DNA of 64,000 nt. Source: Actinomadura montaniterrae (lineage in GTDB: Bacteria > Actinomycetota > Actinomycetes > Streptosporangiales > Streptosporangiaceae). Under the pieces are notes generated by a model. That model saw nothing but the letters and a program-made list of their open reading frames with translations. It made no database searches and was not told the DNA's origin. Below, piece by piece: positions 16,386 to 24,974 of the stretch; position 1 is the stretch's first letter, and every line of letters starts with the position of its first letter. The stretch is taken from positions 1 to 64,000 of the forward strand of contig NZ_WBMR01000015.1 of assembly GCF_008923365.1 (NCBI RefSeq). The letters are read 5' to 3'. Both the position numbers and the translations under genes were made by a program.

Positions 16386-17152
16386 CCGTCCGGGTCCTGG
16401 AGGGCGTCGAGTACGCGGCGGAGGTCGGGTACCGGCCGCTGCTGCTCGACCTCTACCTGCCCCCTGTGGACGCCGCGCCGGTCGTGCTCTTCGTACACGG
16501 CGGCGGCTGGCAGCGGTGCACGCGCCGCGACTTCGGGCACGAGTTCGCCGATTGGCGGCCGTCGCCGTTCGAGCGGATCGCCGAGGCCGGGTTCGCCGTC
16601 GCGTCCGTGGACTACCGGCTCTCGGGCGAGGCCCGGTACCCGGCGCAGCTCCACGACGTCCGCGCGGCGGTCGGGTGGCTGCGCGAGCACGGCGGCGAGC
16701 ACGGGTTCGACGGGTCGCGGATCGTGGCGTGGGGCGAGTCGGCCGGGGCGCACCTGGCCGCGCTCGCCGCGCTCACCGGCCCGGGGATCGCGGCCGTCGT
16801 CGGCTGGTACGGGGTGTACGACCTGTCCGCGATGCCGGATCCGGGCGACCCGGCGTCGCGGGAGTCGCGGCTGCTCGGCGCGGCCGTCCGCGACGTCCCG
16901 GACTTCGCCGCCGAGGCCAGCCCGGTCAACCGCGTCCACGCGGGCGCGCCGCCGTTCCAGCTGTGGCACGGGACGGCGGACCGGTTCGTGCCGATGGCGC
17001 AGAGCGAGCGGATGGCGGACGCGCTGCGCGCGGCGGGCGTGCCGGTGGAGTTCCGGCCGGTCGAGGGCGCGGACCACATCTGGCGGAACGCGCCGGACGT
17101 CGCCGCCGTGTTCGCGGCGTCGCTGGACTTCGCCCGTGGCGCCGTGGCGTGA
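16382..17152 (+). CDS. Alpha/beta hydrolase (esterase/lipase, BD-FAE/HSL-like)
   Basis: 256 residues. Oxyanion motif HGGGW (39-43), nucleophile Ser120 in GESAG, Asp200 (HGTADRFVP) and His232 (GADHIW) complete the catalytic triad. It is the size and type of carboxylesterases or N-formylkynurenine formamidase-like hydrolases, so ester or formamide hydrolysis is plausible. GTG start overlaps the FAH stop (GTGA). Last gene of the first rightward transcript; the next gene has its own operator. Confidence 0.9.
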   Translation: MTVRVLEGVEYAAEVGYRPLLLDLYLPPVDAAPVVLFVHGGGWQRCTRRDFGHEFADWRPSPFERIAEAGFAVASVDYRLSGEARYPAQLHDVRAAVGWLREHGGEHGFDGSRIVAWGESAGAHLAALAALTGPGIAAVVGWYGVYDLSAMPDPGDPASRESRLLGAAVRDVPDFAAEASPVNRVHAGAPPFQLWHGTADRFVPMAQSERMADALRAAGVPVEFRPVEGADHIWRNAPDVAAVFAASLDFARGAVA

Positions 17153-17181
17153 CCTGGATTACGCTGGCACTACCACCTTAA

Positions 17182-17206
17182 GAAAGTGACTTTCATACAC
17201 TGAAAG
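17182..17206. promoter_or_regulatory. IclR operator candidate, site 2
   Basis: GAAAG-TGA-CTTTCA-TACAC-TGAAAG: the 17-base palindrome CTTTCATACACTGAAAG (17190-17206) differs from site 1 at only one spacer base, and the extra left half-site is also kept. It lies 19-43 bases upstream of the ATG at 17225. The match ties the amidohydrolase promoter to the same regulator(s) as the main operon. Confidence 0.75.
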
Positions 17207-17224
17207 TTAGAAGGGAGGCCCGCG

Positions 17225-18469
17225 ATGGGCGAGATCGTCTTCACCGGCGGATCGGTGTTCGACGGGACCGGCCGGGAGCCGTTCCCCGGCGAGGTCGTCG
17301 TGCGCGGCGACCGGATCGCCGCCGTCCGTCCGGGCCACTCCCCCGCCCCCGAGGGCGCCACCGTGGTCGACTGCGCGGGCGCGACCGTCATGCCGGGCCT
17401 GATCGAGGGGCACGCGCACCTGACGTTCCCGTCCGCCGTCGGCCACCTCGAACCCGGCTTCAACCCGCCGGTCGACGTGTCGTTCTTCGGGAACCCGCCC
17501 ACCGCCGAGGAGCACCTCGCGCTCGCCGAGCGCAACGCCCGGATCCTCCTCGACGCGGGCTTCACCAGCGCGTACTCGGCGGGCTCGCTGACCCCGGGCA
17601 ACGTCGAGGTCCAGCTCCGCGACCGCATCGCCGCCGGTGAGACGCCCGGGCCGCGGCTGCGCGCCGCCAGCTTCGAGCGCGACAACAACCCGGTCCGGCA
17701 CGGCGCCGAGAACACCACCCCGACGGGCGTCGCCCGCTTCATCGCCGAGCAGGCCGCGCTCGGGTTCGACTCGGTGAAGCTGCTGCTCAGCAACGACGAC
17801 GTGTTCGTCCCCGGCGGCTCGATGCAGACCCAGTACACCGCCGAGCAGGCCGCGGCGGCCGGCGCGGCGGCGCGGGAGGCGGGCGTGTGGCTGAACTGCC
17901 ACGCGCAGAACCCCGAGTCGATCAAGCTGGCCGTCCGGAACGGGTTCCGGTCGGTGTACCACTGCTCCTACGCCGACGAGGAGGCCCTCGACCTGCTCGA
18001 GGAGCACAAGGACGAGCTGTTCACCGCGCCGGCCGTCGGGATCATGTGGGCGAACGTCCACGAGGCGGAGGAGTTCGGCATCGACCGGGCGATGGCCGAG
18101 CGCATGGGGTCGGTCGCGCAGCTGGAGGCGCAGACCGCGCTGTACCCGGAGATGCGCAGGCGCGGCATCCGCGTCCTGCCCGGCGGCGACTACGGCTTCC
18201 CGCAGACGCCGATCGGCCGCAACGCCCGCGACCTGCAGCTCTTCGTGGACCTGTTCGGCTACACCCCGTCCGAGGCGCTCGTCGCCGCGACGAAGTGGGG
18301 CGGCGAGGTCATGGGCATGGCGGACGAGCTGGGCGTCCTCGCCTCCGGCTACCTGGCCGACCTCCTGGTCGTCCAGGGCGACCCGACGCGGGACGTCGCC
18401 CTCCTCCAGGACCCCGCCAACCTCAACGTCATCATGCAGGCCGGCCGCTTCCACAAGCCGGCGCAGTGA
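17225..18469 (+). CDS. Amidohydrolase superfamily metal-dependent hydrolase
   Basis: 414 residues, imidazolonepropionase/prolidase-like branch. Metal ligands follow the subtype pattern: H63 and H65 (EGHAHL), K185 (SVKLLLS, probably carboxylated), H226 (NCHAQ), H246 (VYHCS) and D322 (PGGDYG). The N- and C-terminal beta-sandwich (FTGGSVFDGTG, then ASGYLADLLVVQGDP) is complete. Such enzymes open cyclic amides, imides or hydantoin-like rings or cleave amides. Ribosome site AGGGAGG is seven bases from the ATG. It has its own copy of the operator, so it is co-regulated with the main operon. Confidence 0.93.
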   Translation: MGEIVFTGGSVFDGTGREPFPGEVVVRGDRIAAVRPGHSPAPEGATVVDCAGATVMPGLIEGHAHLTFPSAVGHLEPGFNPPVDVSFFGNPPTAEEHLALAERNARILLDAGFTSAYSAGSLTPGNVEVQLRDRIAAGETPGPRLRAASFERDNNPVRHGAENTTPTGVARFIAEQAALGFDSVKLLLSNDDVFVPGGSMQTQYTAEQAAAAGAAAREAGVWLNCHAQNPESIKLAVRNGFRSVYHCSYADEEALDLLEEHKDELFTAPAVGIMWANVHEAEEFGIDRAMAERMGSVAQLEAQTALYPEMRRRGIRVLPGGDYGFPQTPIGRNARDLQLFVDLFGYTPSEALVAATKWGGEVMGMADELGVLASGYLADLLVVQGDPTRDVALLQDPANLNVIMQAGRFHKPAQ

Positions 18470-18475
18470 GCGGGG

Positions 18476-19294
18476 TCAGCGGCCGCCGAGGAGCATGGTG
18501 ATCTCTGCGCAGGTCCGCAGGACCAGCGGGCGGATCCGCTCCAGCAGGCGGTCCGTCGAGACCTCGGTGGCGGGCACCGCCACGTTCACCGCCGCGACGA
18601 CCCCGCCGGACGCGTCCCGGACGGGCCCCGCGACCGACCGCAGCCCGTACGCCAGCTCCTCGTCCTGAAGGGCCCAGCCGCGCTCGCGGATCTCGGCGAG
18701 CGCGGGACGCAGCTCGTCCGGCGAGGCCAGCGCGTTCGGGCCCGCCGTCCCGGCGAACGAGTCGCCGGTCAGCACGCGGTCCAGCTCGTCGCCGTCCAGG
18801 TGGGCGAGCAGCAGCTTGCCCATCGACGTGCGGACGGCCGGAAGCCGCGACCCCACCTGGATGTTCGCCGTCACCAGGTCGTTGTTGCGCAGCCTGACCA
18901 GGTACAGCACGTGGTCGCCGGACAGCACGCCGAGGTTCGCCGTCTGCCCGGTCGCCTCGACGAGCCGGCGCAGCGGCCCCTCCGCGAGCTGCACGAGGTC
19001 GAGGCTGCGCAGCGCGGAGAACCCGAGCGTGAGCACCTTCGGCGCGGGCCGGTACGCGCCGTCCGGGAGCTGCTCGAGGAACCCCTCGGCGGCGAGCGTG
19101 GCCGCCATCCGGAACGCGGTCGGCATCGGCAGGCCCGTCTCGGCGACGATGTCGGTCAGCTTCATCGCAGGACGCTGCTCGGAGAACAGCCCGAGGATGC
19201 GCAGCCCCTTCGCGAGCGCCTCGACGTGGTAGGCGCCCTTGGGACGGGCGCCGCCGCCGGCCCGGCGGGGCGTCGTCTGGTCACGCGGCGGCAC
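18476..19294 (-). CDS. IclR family transcriptional regulator (second paralogue)
   Basis: 272 residues. Winged helix at about 24-85 (MKLTDIVAETGLPMPTAFRM), effector domain with TSMGKLLLAHLDGDELDRVL near 160. It is closely similar throughout to the IclR protein at 8715, including the mid-region VLYLVRLRNNDLVTANIQVG. The gene is convergent with the amidohydrolase (6-base gap). The two paralogues bracket the island; they may compete for the same palindrome or sense different intermediates. Its own promoter lacks the CTTTCA palindrome. Confidence 0.93.
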   Translation of the reverse strand: MPPRDQTTPRRAGGGARPKGAYHVEALAKGLRILGLFSEQRPAMKLTDIVAETGLPMPTAFRMAATLAAEGFLEQLPDGAYRPAPKVLTLGFSALRSLDLVQLAEGPLRRLVEATGQTANLGVLSGDHVLYLVRLRNNDLVTANIQVGSRLPAVRTSMGKLLLAHLDGDELDRVLTGDSFAGTAGPNALASPDELRPALAEIRERGWALQDEELAYGLRSVAGPVRDASGGVVAAVNVAVPATEVSTDRLLERIRPLVLRTCAEITMLLGGR

Positions 19295-19296
19295 TG

Positions 19297-19323
19297 CGGC
19301 TCACTTTCCGCGCACGGCTCACT
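19297..19323. repeat. Direct repeat upstream of the second IclR gene
   Basis: CGGCTCACT occurs at 19297-19305 and 19315-19323, 18 bases apart, both within the leader of the leftward IclR gene. It could be an autoregulatory site distinct from the CTTTCA palindrome. Confidence 0.3.
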
Positions 19324-19354
19324 CCCCGCACGCTGGTCTGCCGCATCATCGTAG

Positions 19355-19813
19355 TCAGGACAGGGACGGCAGGTGGGAGGCGATCAGGTCGCGGCAGGGG
19401 GCCAGGGCGCAGAGGAGCAGGGCCACCGCCTGGTAGCCGGGCAGCGAGCCGCCGGGCGGCGGGGCGAGGGCGCGCTGCGCGGTGAAGAACAGCTGGTCGG
19501 GGACCAGCGGCGTCCAGTGCACGCGGTCGAGGTCGTCGGGGTCGGCGGCGCCGGAGGGACGCCCGATGTAGGCGGGGTTGCGGGCGATGTCGTGTACGAC
19601 CGTCCAGGACCAGCGGGGGCCGCCGCGTGGCGCCGGGACGCCCCGCGCCTCCAGCTCGCGCAGGATCCCCGCGATCGCCTGGCCCTGCGCCGCGCGGCTG
19701 ATGATCTCGCGGACGACGCTCGCCTGCGGCTCGACGGGGAGCTGCGTCACGTAGTTGCCCTGCGCGTCGTCGATGCGGCGGTACCCGTACGGGACGGCGT
19801 TGCGTCTCGGCAC
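19355..19813 (-). CDS. Stand-alone recombinase-domain protein
   Basis: 152 residues consisting mainly of the Recombinase domain (PF07508 type) of large serine recombinases: VPYGYRRIDD at the start, VVREIISRAAQGQAIAGILR, then WSWTVVHDIARNPAYIGR. The N-terminal resolvase domain with the catalytic serine is absent, and so is the zinc-ribbon, so it cannot recombine DNA alone. A clean ATG and a perfect palindrome (19841-19855) just upstream suggest an expressed gene rather than debris. It may be a DNA-binding protein derived from a recombinase. Confidence 0.7.
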   Translation of the reverse strand: MPRRNAVPYGYRRIDDAQGNYVTQLPVEPQASVVREIISRAAQGQAIAGILRELEARGVPAPRGGPRWSWTVVHDIARNPAYIGRPSGAADPDDLDRVHWTPLVPDQLFFTAQRALAPPPGGSLPGYQAVALLLCALAPCRDLIASHLPSLS

Positions 19814-19840
19814 TACGGTCTTCCTTCCCCAGCCGGATCC

Positions 19841-19855
19841 ATTGCATTATGCAAT
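19841..19855. promoter_or_regulatory. Perfect palindrome ATTGCATTATGCAAT
   Basis: ATTGCAT-T-ATGCAAT is a perfect 7+1+7 palindrome, strikingly AT-rich for this DNA. It lies 28 bases upstream of the ATG of the recombinase-domain gene and 9 bases before the DUF4232 gene's stop boundary. It could be an operator for the downstream gene or a binding site of the encoded protein. Confidence 0.55.
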
Positions 19856-19864
19856 AGTCCGCCG

Positions 19865-20494
19865 TCAGCGGGGCGCGGCGCCCGGACGCAGCGGGGTGGT
19901 CGAGACGTGGCCGCCGCCGCAGACCACGCCCTGGTTCCAGGCGACGGCGAGGTGGGCGCGCTCGTCCGGCGGGGTGATCCAGACGAGGCCCGGCGTGGGG
20001 GCGCAGGCCCCGTGCACGGGCTCGCGCGCTCCCGGGACGACGGTCCATTGCAGGCGCGCGTAGGCGCTGCCGCCCGGCCGGAGGACGACGGTCTGCGGGC
20101 CGGGCGGGGAGAGCCGTTCGAGGTTCGTCTTGATCGGATGGTCGGACGCCGTGAGCAGCAGCATCCCGACGTAGCCGCGGACGTGGCAGGCCGAGCCCGA
20201 GGTGTTCGTCAGCGTGAGGAACGCGAAACGCTGCCCGGCCGCCGGTCCCGCGGTGCTGATGCGGACCTTCAGCTCGTCGGTGCGGCACCGGCCCGAAGCC
20301 TGGGACGGCCCGGACGTGCTCGGCGGCGCGGACGCCGTAGGCGCGCCGGTGCCAGGTGGCGGCGGTGTGGGGGTCGCCGTCCTGGAGGGGGCCGGTGACG
20401 CGCCCGAGCCTCCTCCTCCGCAGGCGCACAGTGCGGCGGCAGCGGCGGCGATCGTCAGCGCGGACGCCGGCGTGACGCTCCTTCGCGCTCGCAC
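19865..20494 (-). CDS. DUF4232 domain lipoprotein
   Basis: 209 residues. Lipoprotein signal with the lipobox-like LCAC (Cys about 25), then a long Ser/Thr/Pro linker to about 67 and a DUF4232 beta-sandwich (CRTDELKVRISTAGPAAGQR, LTLTNTSGSACHVRGYVG, PGLVWITPP). Four cysteines in the mature domain could form two disulfides. The protein is predicted to be anchored outside the membrane. Function of the family is unknown. The ATG is used without a clear strong ribosome site. Confidence 0.85.
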   Translation of the reverse strand: MRARRSVTPASALTIAAAAAALCACGGGGSGASPAPSRTATPTPPPPGTGAPTASAPPSTSGPSQASGRCRTDELKVRISTAGPAAGQRFAFLTLTNTSGSACHVRGYVGMLLLTASDHPIKTNLERLSPPGPQTVVLRPGGSAYARLQWTVVPGAREPVHGACAPTPGLVWITPPDERAHLAVAWNQGVVCGGGHVSTTPLRPGAAPR

Positions 20495-20528
20495 ACGCCC
20501 TCCTCACGTCGGGATGTGCCCTATATGC

Positions 20529-20564
20529 CCGGTGCCGGGCCCACCCATGATGGCCCGGCACCGG
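20529..20564 (-). terminator. Rho-independent-like hairpin after the Clp ATPase
   Basis: CCGGTGCCGGGCC (20529-20541) pairs perfectly with GGCCCGGCACCGG (20552-20564) around a 10-base loop. It lies about 57 bases beyond the stop of the leftward clp gene and in front of the DUF4232 gene. There is no U-tract, as is usual in actinomycetes. Confidence 0.65.
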
Positions 20565-20620
20565 CCGTTCGGGCCCCCGCCGCGAGGAAAGCGTCGCCCC
20601 GGGGCAAGGAGCGCGGTGCG

Positions 20621-23149
20621 TCAGCGCGACGTGATCGGCTGGTCGGACGGCGACGCCGACGTGGACACGTCGAACTGGAGGCCGCCGGGCGCCGCGGACA
20701 CCTCCACGTGCCGGCCGTGCGCGAGGTCCCCGGACAGCAGCAGATCGGACAGCTGGTCGTCCACCTCCCGCTGGATGGTGCGGCGCAGCGGGCGCGCGCC
20801 GAACTCCGGCTGGTGCCCGCGCTCGGCGATCCAGTCGACCGCCTCCGGGGTGAACGACACGGTCACGCCCTGCGCGCGCAGGCGGCGGCGCGTCTCGTCC
20901 AGCAGCAGGTCGGTGATCTGCCGGAGCTGCCCCGCCTCCAGCCGCTGGAACACGATGATCTCGTCGATCCGGTTGAGGAACTCGGGCCGGAACGACTCGC
21001 GCAGCCGCCGCATGATCCGGTCGCGCAGCGCGGTGTCCTCGCCCTCCCGGCCGCCGAACCCGATCTCGGTCCGCCCGGTGATCAGGTCGGAGCCGAGGTT
21101 GCTCGTCATGATCACCACGGTGTTGCGGAAGTCGACGGTGCGGCCCTGCGCGTCGGTGAGCCGGCCGTCGTCGAGCAGCTGCAGCAGCACGTTGAACACG
21201 TCCTGGTGCGCCTTCTCGATCTCGTCCAGCAGGATCACCGAGTACGGCTGCCGCCGCACCGCGTCGGTGAGCTGCCCCGCCTCCTCGTAGCCGACGTAGC
21301 CGGGCGGCGCGCCCATCAGCCGGCTGACGGTGTGCCGCTCCTGGAACTCGCTCATGTCGAACCGGATCATCCGGTCCTGGCTGCCGAACAGCGCCTCGGC
21401 GAGGGCCTTCGCCAGCTCCGTCTTCCCGACGCCGGTCGGGCCGAGGAACAGGAACCCGCCGATCGGGCGGTCCGGGTCGCCCATCCCGGCGCGGGACCGC
21501 CGGACGGCCCGGGCGACCGCCGCGACCGCGTCCTCCTGGCCGATCACGCGCTCGTGCAGGTGCTCCTCCAGCCGGGACAGCCGCTCCCGCTCCGCCTGCG
21601 TCAGCTGCGTCACCGGCACGCCGGAGATCCGCGACACGACCTCCGCGATGTCCTCGGTCGTCACCTCGGGGACGCCGACCGGCTCGTGGTCGTCCCGCAT
21701 CCCGGCGAGGTCGGTCTGCAGCCGGTTGATCTCGTCGCGGAGCTCCTTGGCCTTCTCGTAGTCCTCGTCGGCGACGGCCTGGTCCTTCTCGCGGCGCCGC
21801 CGGTCGAGCCGGTCCTCCAGCTCGCGGCGGCCGCCGTCGCGCGTCCCGGACCGCAGCCGCACCCGCGCGCCCGCCTGGTCGATCAGGTCGATCGCCTTGT
21901 CCGGCAGGAACCGGTCCGTCAGGTACCGGCTGGACAGGTCGACGGCCGCGACCAGCGACTCGTCGGTGTAGCGGACCTGGTGGTGCGCCTCGTACCGGTC
22001 CCGCAGCCCGCGCAGGATCTCGATGCTGTCGTCGGTGGACGGCTCCGGCACCATGATCGGCTGGAAGCGGCGCTCCAGCGCCGCGTCCTTCTCGATGTTG
22101 CGGCGGTACTCGTCGACCGTCGTCGCGCCGACCACGTGCAGCTCGCCGCGCGCCAGCGCGGGCTTCAGCATGTTCCCGGCGGTCATCGCGCCCTCGGCCC
22201 CGCCGGCGCCGACGAGGGTGTGGATCTCGTCGATGAACACCACCAGCTCGTCGGCGTGCTCGCGGATCTCGTCCACGACCTTCTTCAGCCGCTCCTCGAA
22301 GTCGCCCCGGTACCGGGTGCCCGCGACGACGCCGGACAGGTCCAGCTGGACGATCCGCTTGTTCCGCAGCGTCTCGGGGATGTCGTCGTCCACGATCCGC
22401 TGCGCGAGGCCCTCCGCGATCGCGGTCTTGCCGACGCCCGGGTCGCCGATCAGCACCGGGTTGTTCTTCGTGCGGCGCGACAGGACCTCGACGGTCTCCT
22501 CGATCTCCTCGTCCCGGCCGATCACCGGGTCGATCCGGCCCTCCCGGGCCAGCGCGGTCAGGTCGCGGCCGAACTCGTCCAGCGTCGGGGTGTCGGACCG
22601 GCCCTCGCCGCCCCCGTTCGCGGGCGGCTGCCCGCCCCCGCCCGCCGCCGACTTCAGCGAGTCCGGCGTGACGTGCGCCGCGTCGAGGATGCGCCCCGCG
22701 CTCGACCCCCGGTCCAGCGCCAGCGCGAACAGCAGATGCTCAGGGCCGATGTAGGACGACCCGAGCGCGCGCGAGACCTGGTGCGAGTCGAGCAGCGCGC
22801 GCTTGGCGGCCGGCGTCAGCTCGGGCTGCACCTCCCGCGGCTCCCCCCGGTACGCGTGGTTCTCGATCTCGTGCTGGATCGCGTCCGGGTCGGCGCCCGC
22901 CCGCTCCAGCCAGTGCCGGGTGCCCTGCTGCCGCGTCGCCGCCCACAGCAGGTGGTCGGCGTCGAGGTCGCGGCTGCCCCACTGCGCCGCCTGCGTCGCC
23001 GCGTCCCGGACGAGCTCGCGCGCGGGCTCGCTCATCAGCCGGGCGAGGTTGATCCGCTCGGTCGGCCGCCGATGCGCCCGGGTCCCGAAGAACCGGGCGA
23101 GCATCTCCTCGAACGGGTCCATCCCGCCGGATCCGTACCACGCCGTCAT
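20621..23149 (-). CDS. clpC: ClpC/ClpA-type AAA+ ATPase subunit of Clp protease
   Basis: 842 residues. N-terminal double Clp_N repeat (about 36-165), Gly-rich linker (170-183), AAA1 with Walker A GDPGVGKT (235-242) and Walker B VVFIDEIH, a UVR-like coiled segment ([15 protein letters not shown], about 464-478), AAA2 with Walker A GPTGVGKT (570-577), and a D2-small domain. An IGF tripeptide (697-699) in the position of the ClpP-docking loop suggests it can feed ClpP. It unfolds substrates and passes them to the protease. GGAGG lies six bases upstream of the ATG. No heat-shock operator (HAIR or CIRCE) was recognised upstream. It looks like a second, non-housekeeping ClpC paralogue. Confidence 0.9.
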   Translation of the reverse strand: MTAWYGSGGMDPFEEMLARFFGTRAHRRPTERINLARLMSEPARELVRDAATQAAQWGSRDLDADHLLWAATRQQGTRHWLERAGADPDAIQHEIENHAYRGEPREVQPELTPAAKRALLDSHQVSRALGSSYIGPEHLLFALALDRGSSAGRILDAAHVTPDSLKSAAGGGGQPPANGGGEGRSDTPTLDEFGRDLTALAREGRIDPVIGRDEEIEETVEVLSRRTKNNPVLIGDPGVGKTAIAEGLAQRIVDDDIPETLRNKRIVQLDLSGVVAGTRYRGDFEERLKKVVDEIREHADELVVFIDEIHTLVGAGGAEGAMTAGNMLKPALARGELHVVGATTVDEYRRNIEKDAALERRFQPIMVPEPSTDDSIEILRGLRDRYEAHHQVRYTDESLVAAVDLSSRYLTDRFLPDKAIDLIDQAGARVRLRSGTRDGGRRELEDRLDRRRREKDQAVADEDYEKAKELRDEINRLQTDLAGMRDDHEPVGVPEVTTEDIAEVVSRISGVPVTQLTQAERERLSRLEEHLHERVIGQEDAVAAVARAVRRSRAGMGDPDRPIGGFLFLGPTGVGKTELAKALAEALFGSQDRMIRFDMSEFQERHTVSRLMGAPPGYVGYEEAGQLTDAVRRQPYSVILLDEIEKAHQDVFNVLLQLLDDGRLTDAQGRTVDFRNTVVIMTSNLGSDLITGRTEIGFGGREGEDTALRDRIMRRLRESFRPEFLNRIDEIIVFQRLEAGQLRQITDLLLDETRRRLRAQGVTVSFTPEAVDWIAERGHQPEFGARPLRRTIQREVDDQLSDLLLSGDLAHGRHVEVSAAPGGLQFDVSTSASPSDQPITSR

Positions 23150-23248
23150 TGAGAGCCTCCCGTCCCCGTGCTTGGTCCCACCATGGCAACGAGTGGACCG
23201 TGCCCGCGCGCATCCGCCGGAAACCCCAGGTGGGAGGCGTGTGGCGGG

Positions 23249-24040
23249 CTAGGGGAGGCGGGAGCCGGGATGGATGAGGTTGACCGACAGGAGCAGCTCG
23301 CGGTCGGCGAGGATCTCCTCCGGGGCGCCCTCCGCGACGATCCGGTGCTCCTCGGAGAACACCACGCAGCGGTCGGCGATGCGGGGCAGCACGTCCAGGT
23401 CGTGGGTCGCGTGCACGATCGTCTTCCCGGCCGCGCCGAGCTGCTCGATCAGGTCGGTGAGCCAGTACTGCGAGCGGGGGTCGAGGGCCGCGGTCGGCTC
23501 GTCGAACAGCAGCACCTCGGGGTTCGTGGCCAGCACCGACGCGATCGCGACGCGCTTCTTCTGCCCGCCGGACAGCTGGAACGGCGCCCGGTCCGCCAGC
23601 GCCGCGATGTCCAGCATCGCGATCACCTCGTCGACCCGCGCGGACGCCTCGTCCGGGGCCAGCCCGAGCTGCAGCGGGCCGAACGCGATCTCCTCGCGGA
23701 CGTTCGGGGAGAACACCTGCGCGTCGGAGTTCTGGAACACGAACCCGACCCGGGACCGGAACGCCTGCGAGAACTGCTCGTCCTCCAGGGTGTCCTCGGT
23801 GACCGGATGCCCGAACGCGGTGAACGCGCCGGAGCTCGGGAAGACCAGCCCGTCCAGCAGCTTGAGCAGCGTCGACTTGCCGCAGCCGTTGGCGCCGAGC
23901 AGCGCGACGCGCTCGCCGGGCCGGACCGTCAGCGACACCCCGTCCAGCGCCGGATACCGGTCGAGGTAGGAGTAGCTGACATCACGGCATTCGAACGTGA
24001 CGTCCGTGGCGAGGGTCTGCGGTGCCGCTTCAGCTTCCAA
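23249..24040 (-). CDS. ECF transporter ATP-binding protein (cobalt/nickel, CbiO/NikO)
   Basis: 263 residues from a TTG start that overlaps the T-component gene by 11 bases. Walker A GANGCGKST (49-57), Q-loop FQNSDAQVFSP, signature LSGGQKKRVAIASVL, Walker B VLLFDEPTAALDP, H-loop HATHD. The FQNSDAQVFSPNVREEIAFG block is characteristic of CbiO/EcfA ATPases. A single ATPase gene implies a homodimer, as in CbiMNQO systems. Last gene of the leftward transporter operon. Confidence 0.93.
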   Translation of the reverse strand: MEAEAAPQTLATDVTFECRDVSYSYLDRYPALDGVSLTVRPGERVALLGANGCGKSTLLKLLDGLVFPSSGAFTAFGHPVTEDTLEDEQFSQAFRSRVGFVFQNSDAQVFSPNVREEIAFGPLQLGLAPDEASARVDEVIAMLDIAALADRAPFQLSGGQKKRVAIASVLATNPEVLLFDEPTAALDPRSQYWLTDLIEQLGAAGKTIVHATHDLDVLPRIADRCVVFSEEHRIVAEGAPEEILADRELLLSVNLIHPGSRLP

Positions 24041-24974
24041 GAACGTGGTCCCCGATGAGAATCGCCGCGGCGAGCGCGGCGCAGCAGAGGGCGGCGGCGA
24101 TGTCGAGGCCCCTCAGCCGGAACGACTGGAGGGTCTTGGCGTCGCCGCGGTAGCCGCGCGCCGTCATCGCCTGGTGCACCTCTTCCGACAGTTGGTTCGC
24201 CTTGCCGAACAGCGCGCCGCCGCTGGCGCCGAGGAAGGCGCGGGCGCCGCCGTCGTGCTTGGCCGCCCCGATGGTACGGGACGTCCGCGCCTGGTACATG
24301 TCGGTGACGGTGTTGAGCAGCAGGAAGATGTACCGGTACGCCATCCCGATGATCAGGATGAAGATCCGCGGGACGCCGACGGAGCGCAGCGCCGCGAGCA
24401 GCCGCACCCACGGCGTCGTCAGCGTCAGCAGCACCACCAGCGAGATCGACACCGCGACCCGGCTGACGATCAGACCCGCCGACGTCAGGCCCTGGCTGGT
24501 GAACCCCTCGGCGCGGCCGTGCCAGTGCCACAGCGTCAGGACGACGTCCCCGTGCGTCACGACCGACAGCGTCGCGGGCAGCACCATGATCCCCGTGAAG
24601 ATCGGCACGAACAGCCAGACCCGCTTGACGAAGAACCCGACCGGCAGCCGGGACGCGGCGGCGAGCGCCAGCGTCACCGCGTAGACGGCGACGAGCGTCG
24701 CGATGTTGCGGGCGAGCCCCGCCGCGACCAGCAGCACGATCACCGACAGGAACTTCACCCGCGGGTCGATCCGCTGGAGCAGGCCGTCCTGCCGCGCCGT
24801 GTCGTCGCTGAACATCACCTGGCGCAGCAGCCCGGCGCCGCCGTTCAGCGTCTTGCGCAGGTAGCTGCCCTTCTTCCGCTTGCCGACGCACCCGCAGGGG
24901 CACATCCCCAGCTCCGGCTGCAGCAGCCACTGCGGCACCTGGACCCGCTCGGAGACGGCCGCCTGCTCGCTCAC
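24030..24974 (-). CDS. ECF transporter transmembrane T component (CbiQ/NikQ)
   Basis: 314 residues from a GTG overlapping the CbiM-type gene stop (GTGA). About five to six helices in the C-terminal two thirds and the two Ala-Arg-Gly coupling motifs: ARTSRTIGA and TARGYRGD. The first 50 residues are cytosolic and carry CPCGCVGKRKKG, a cysteine-rich motif seen in actinobacterial CbiQ proteins and possibly metal-binding. It couples the ATPase to the substrate component. The frame continues open far upstream over the CbiM gene, but only this part has T-component character. Confidence 0.92.
   Translation of the reverse strand: MSEQAAVSERVQVPQWLLQPELGMCPCGCVGKRKKGSYLRKTLNGGAGLLRQVMFSDDTARQDGLLQRIDPRVKFLSVIVLLVAAGLARNIATLVAVYAVTLALAAASRLPVGFFVKRVWLFVPIFTGIMVLPATLSVVTHGDVVLTLWHWHGRAEGFTSQGLTSAGLIVSRVAVSISLVVLLTLTTPWVRLLAALRSVGVPRIFILIIGMAYRYIFLLLNTVTDMYQARTSRTIGAAKHDGGARAFLGASGGALFGKANQLSEEVHQAMTARGYRGDAKTLQSFRLRGLDIAAALCCAALAAAILIGDHVLGS

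Noticed and set aside
20516-23152. Long open frame opposite the ClpC gene
   Set aside because: An antisense shadow produced by the high GC content; the translation has no family features.
23150-23248. Heat-shock operator (CIRCE or HAIR) upstream of clpC
   Set aside because: Neither TTAGCACTC-N9-GAGTGCTAA nor CTTGAGT-N7-ACTCAAG is present.
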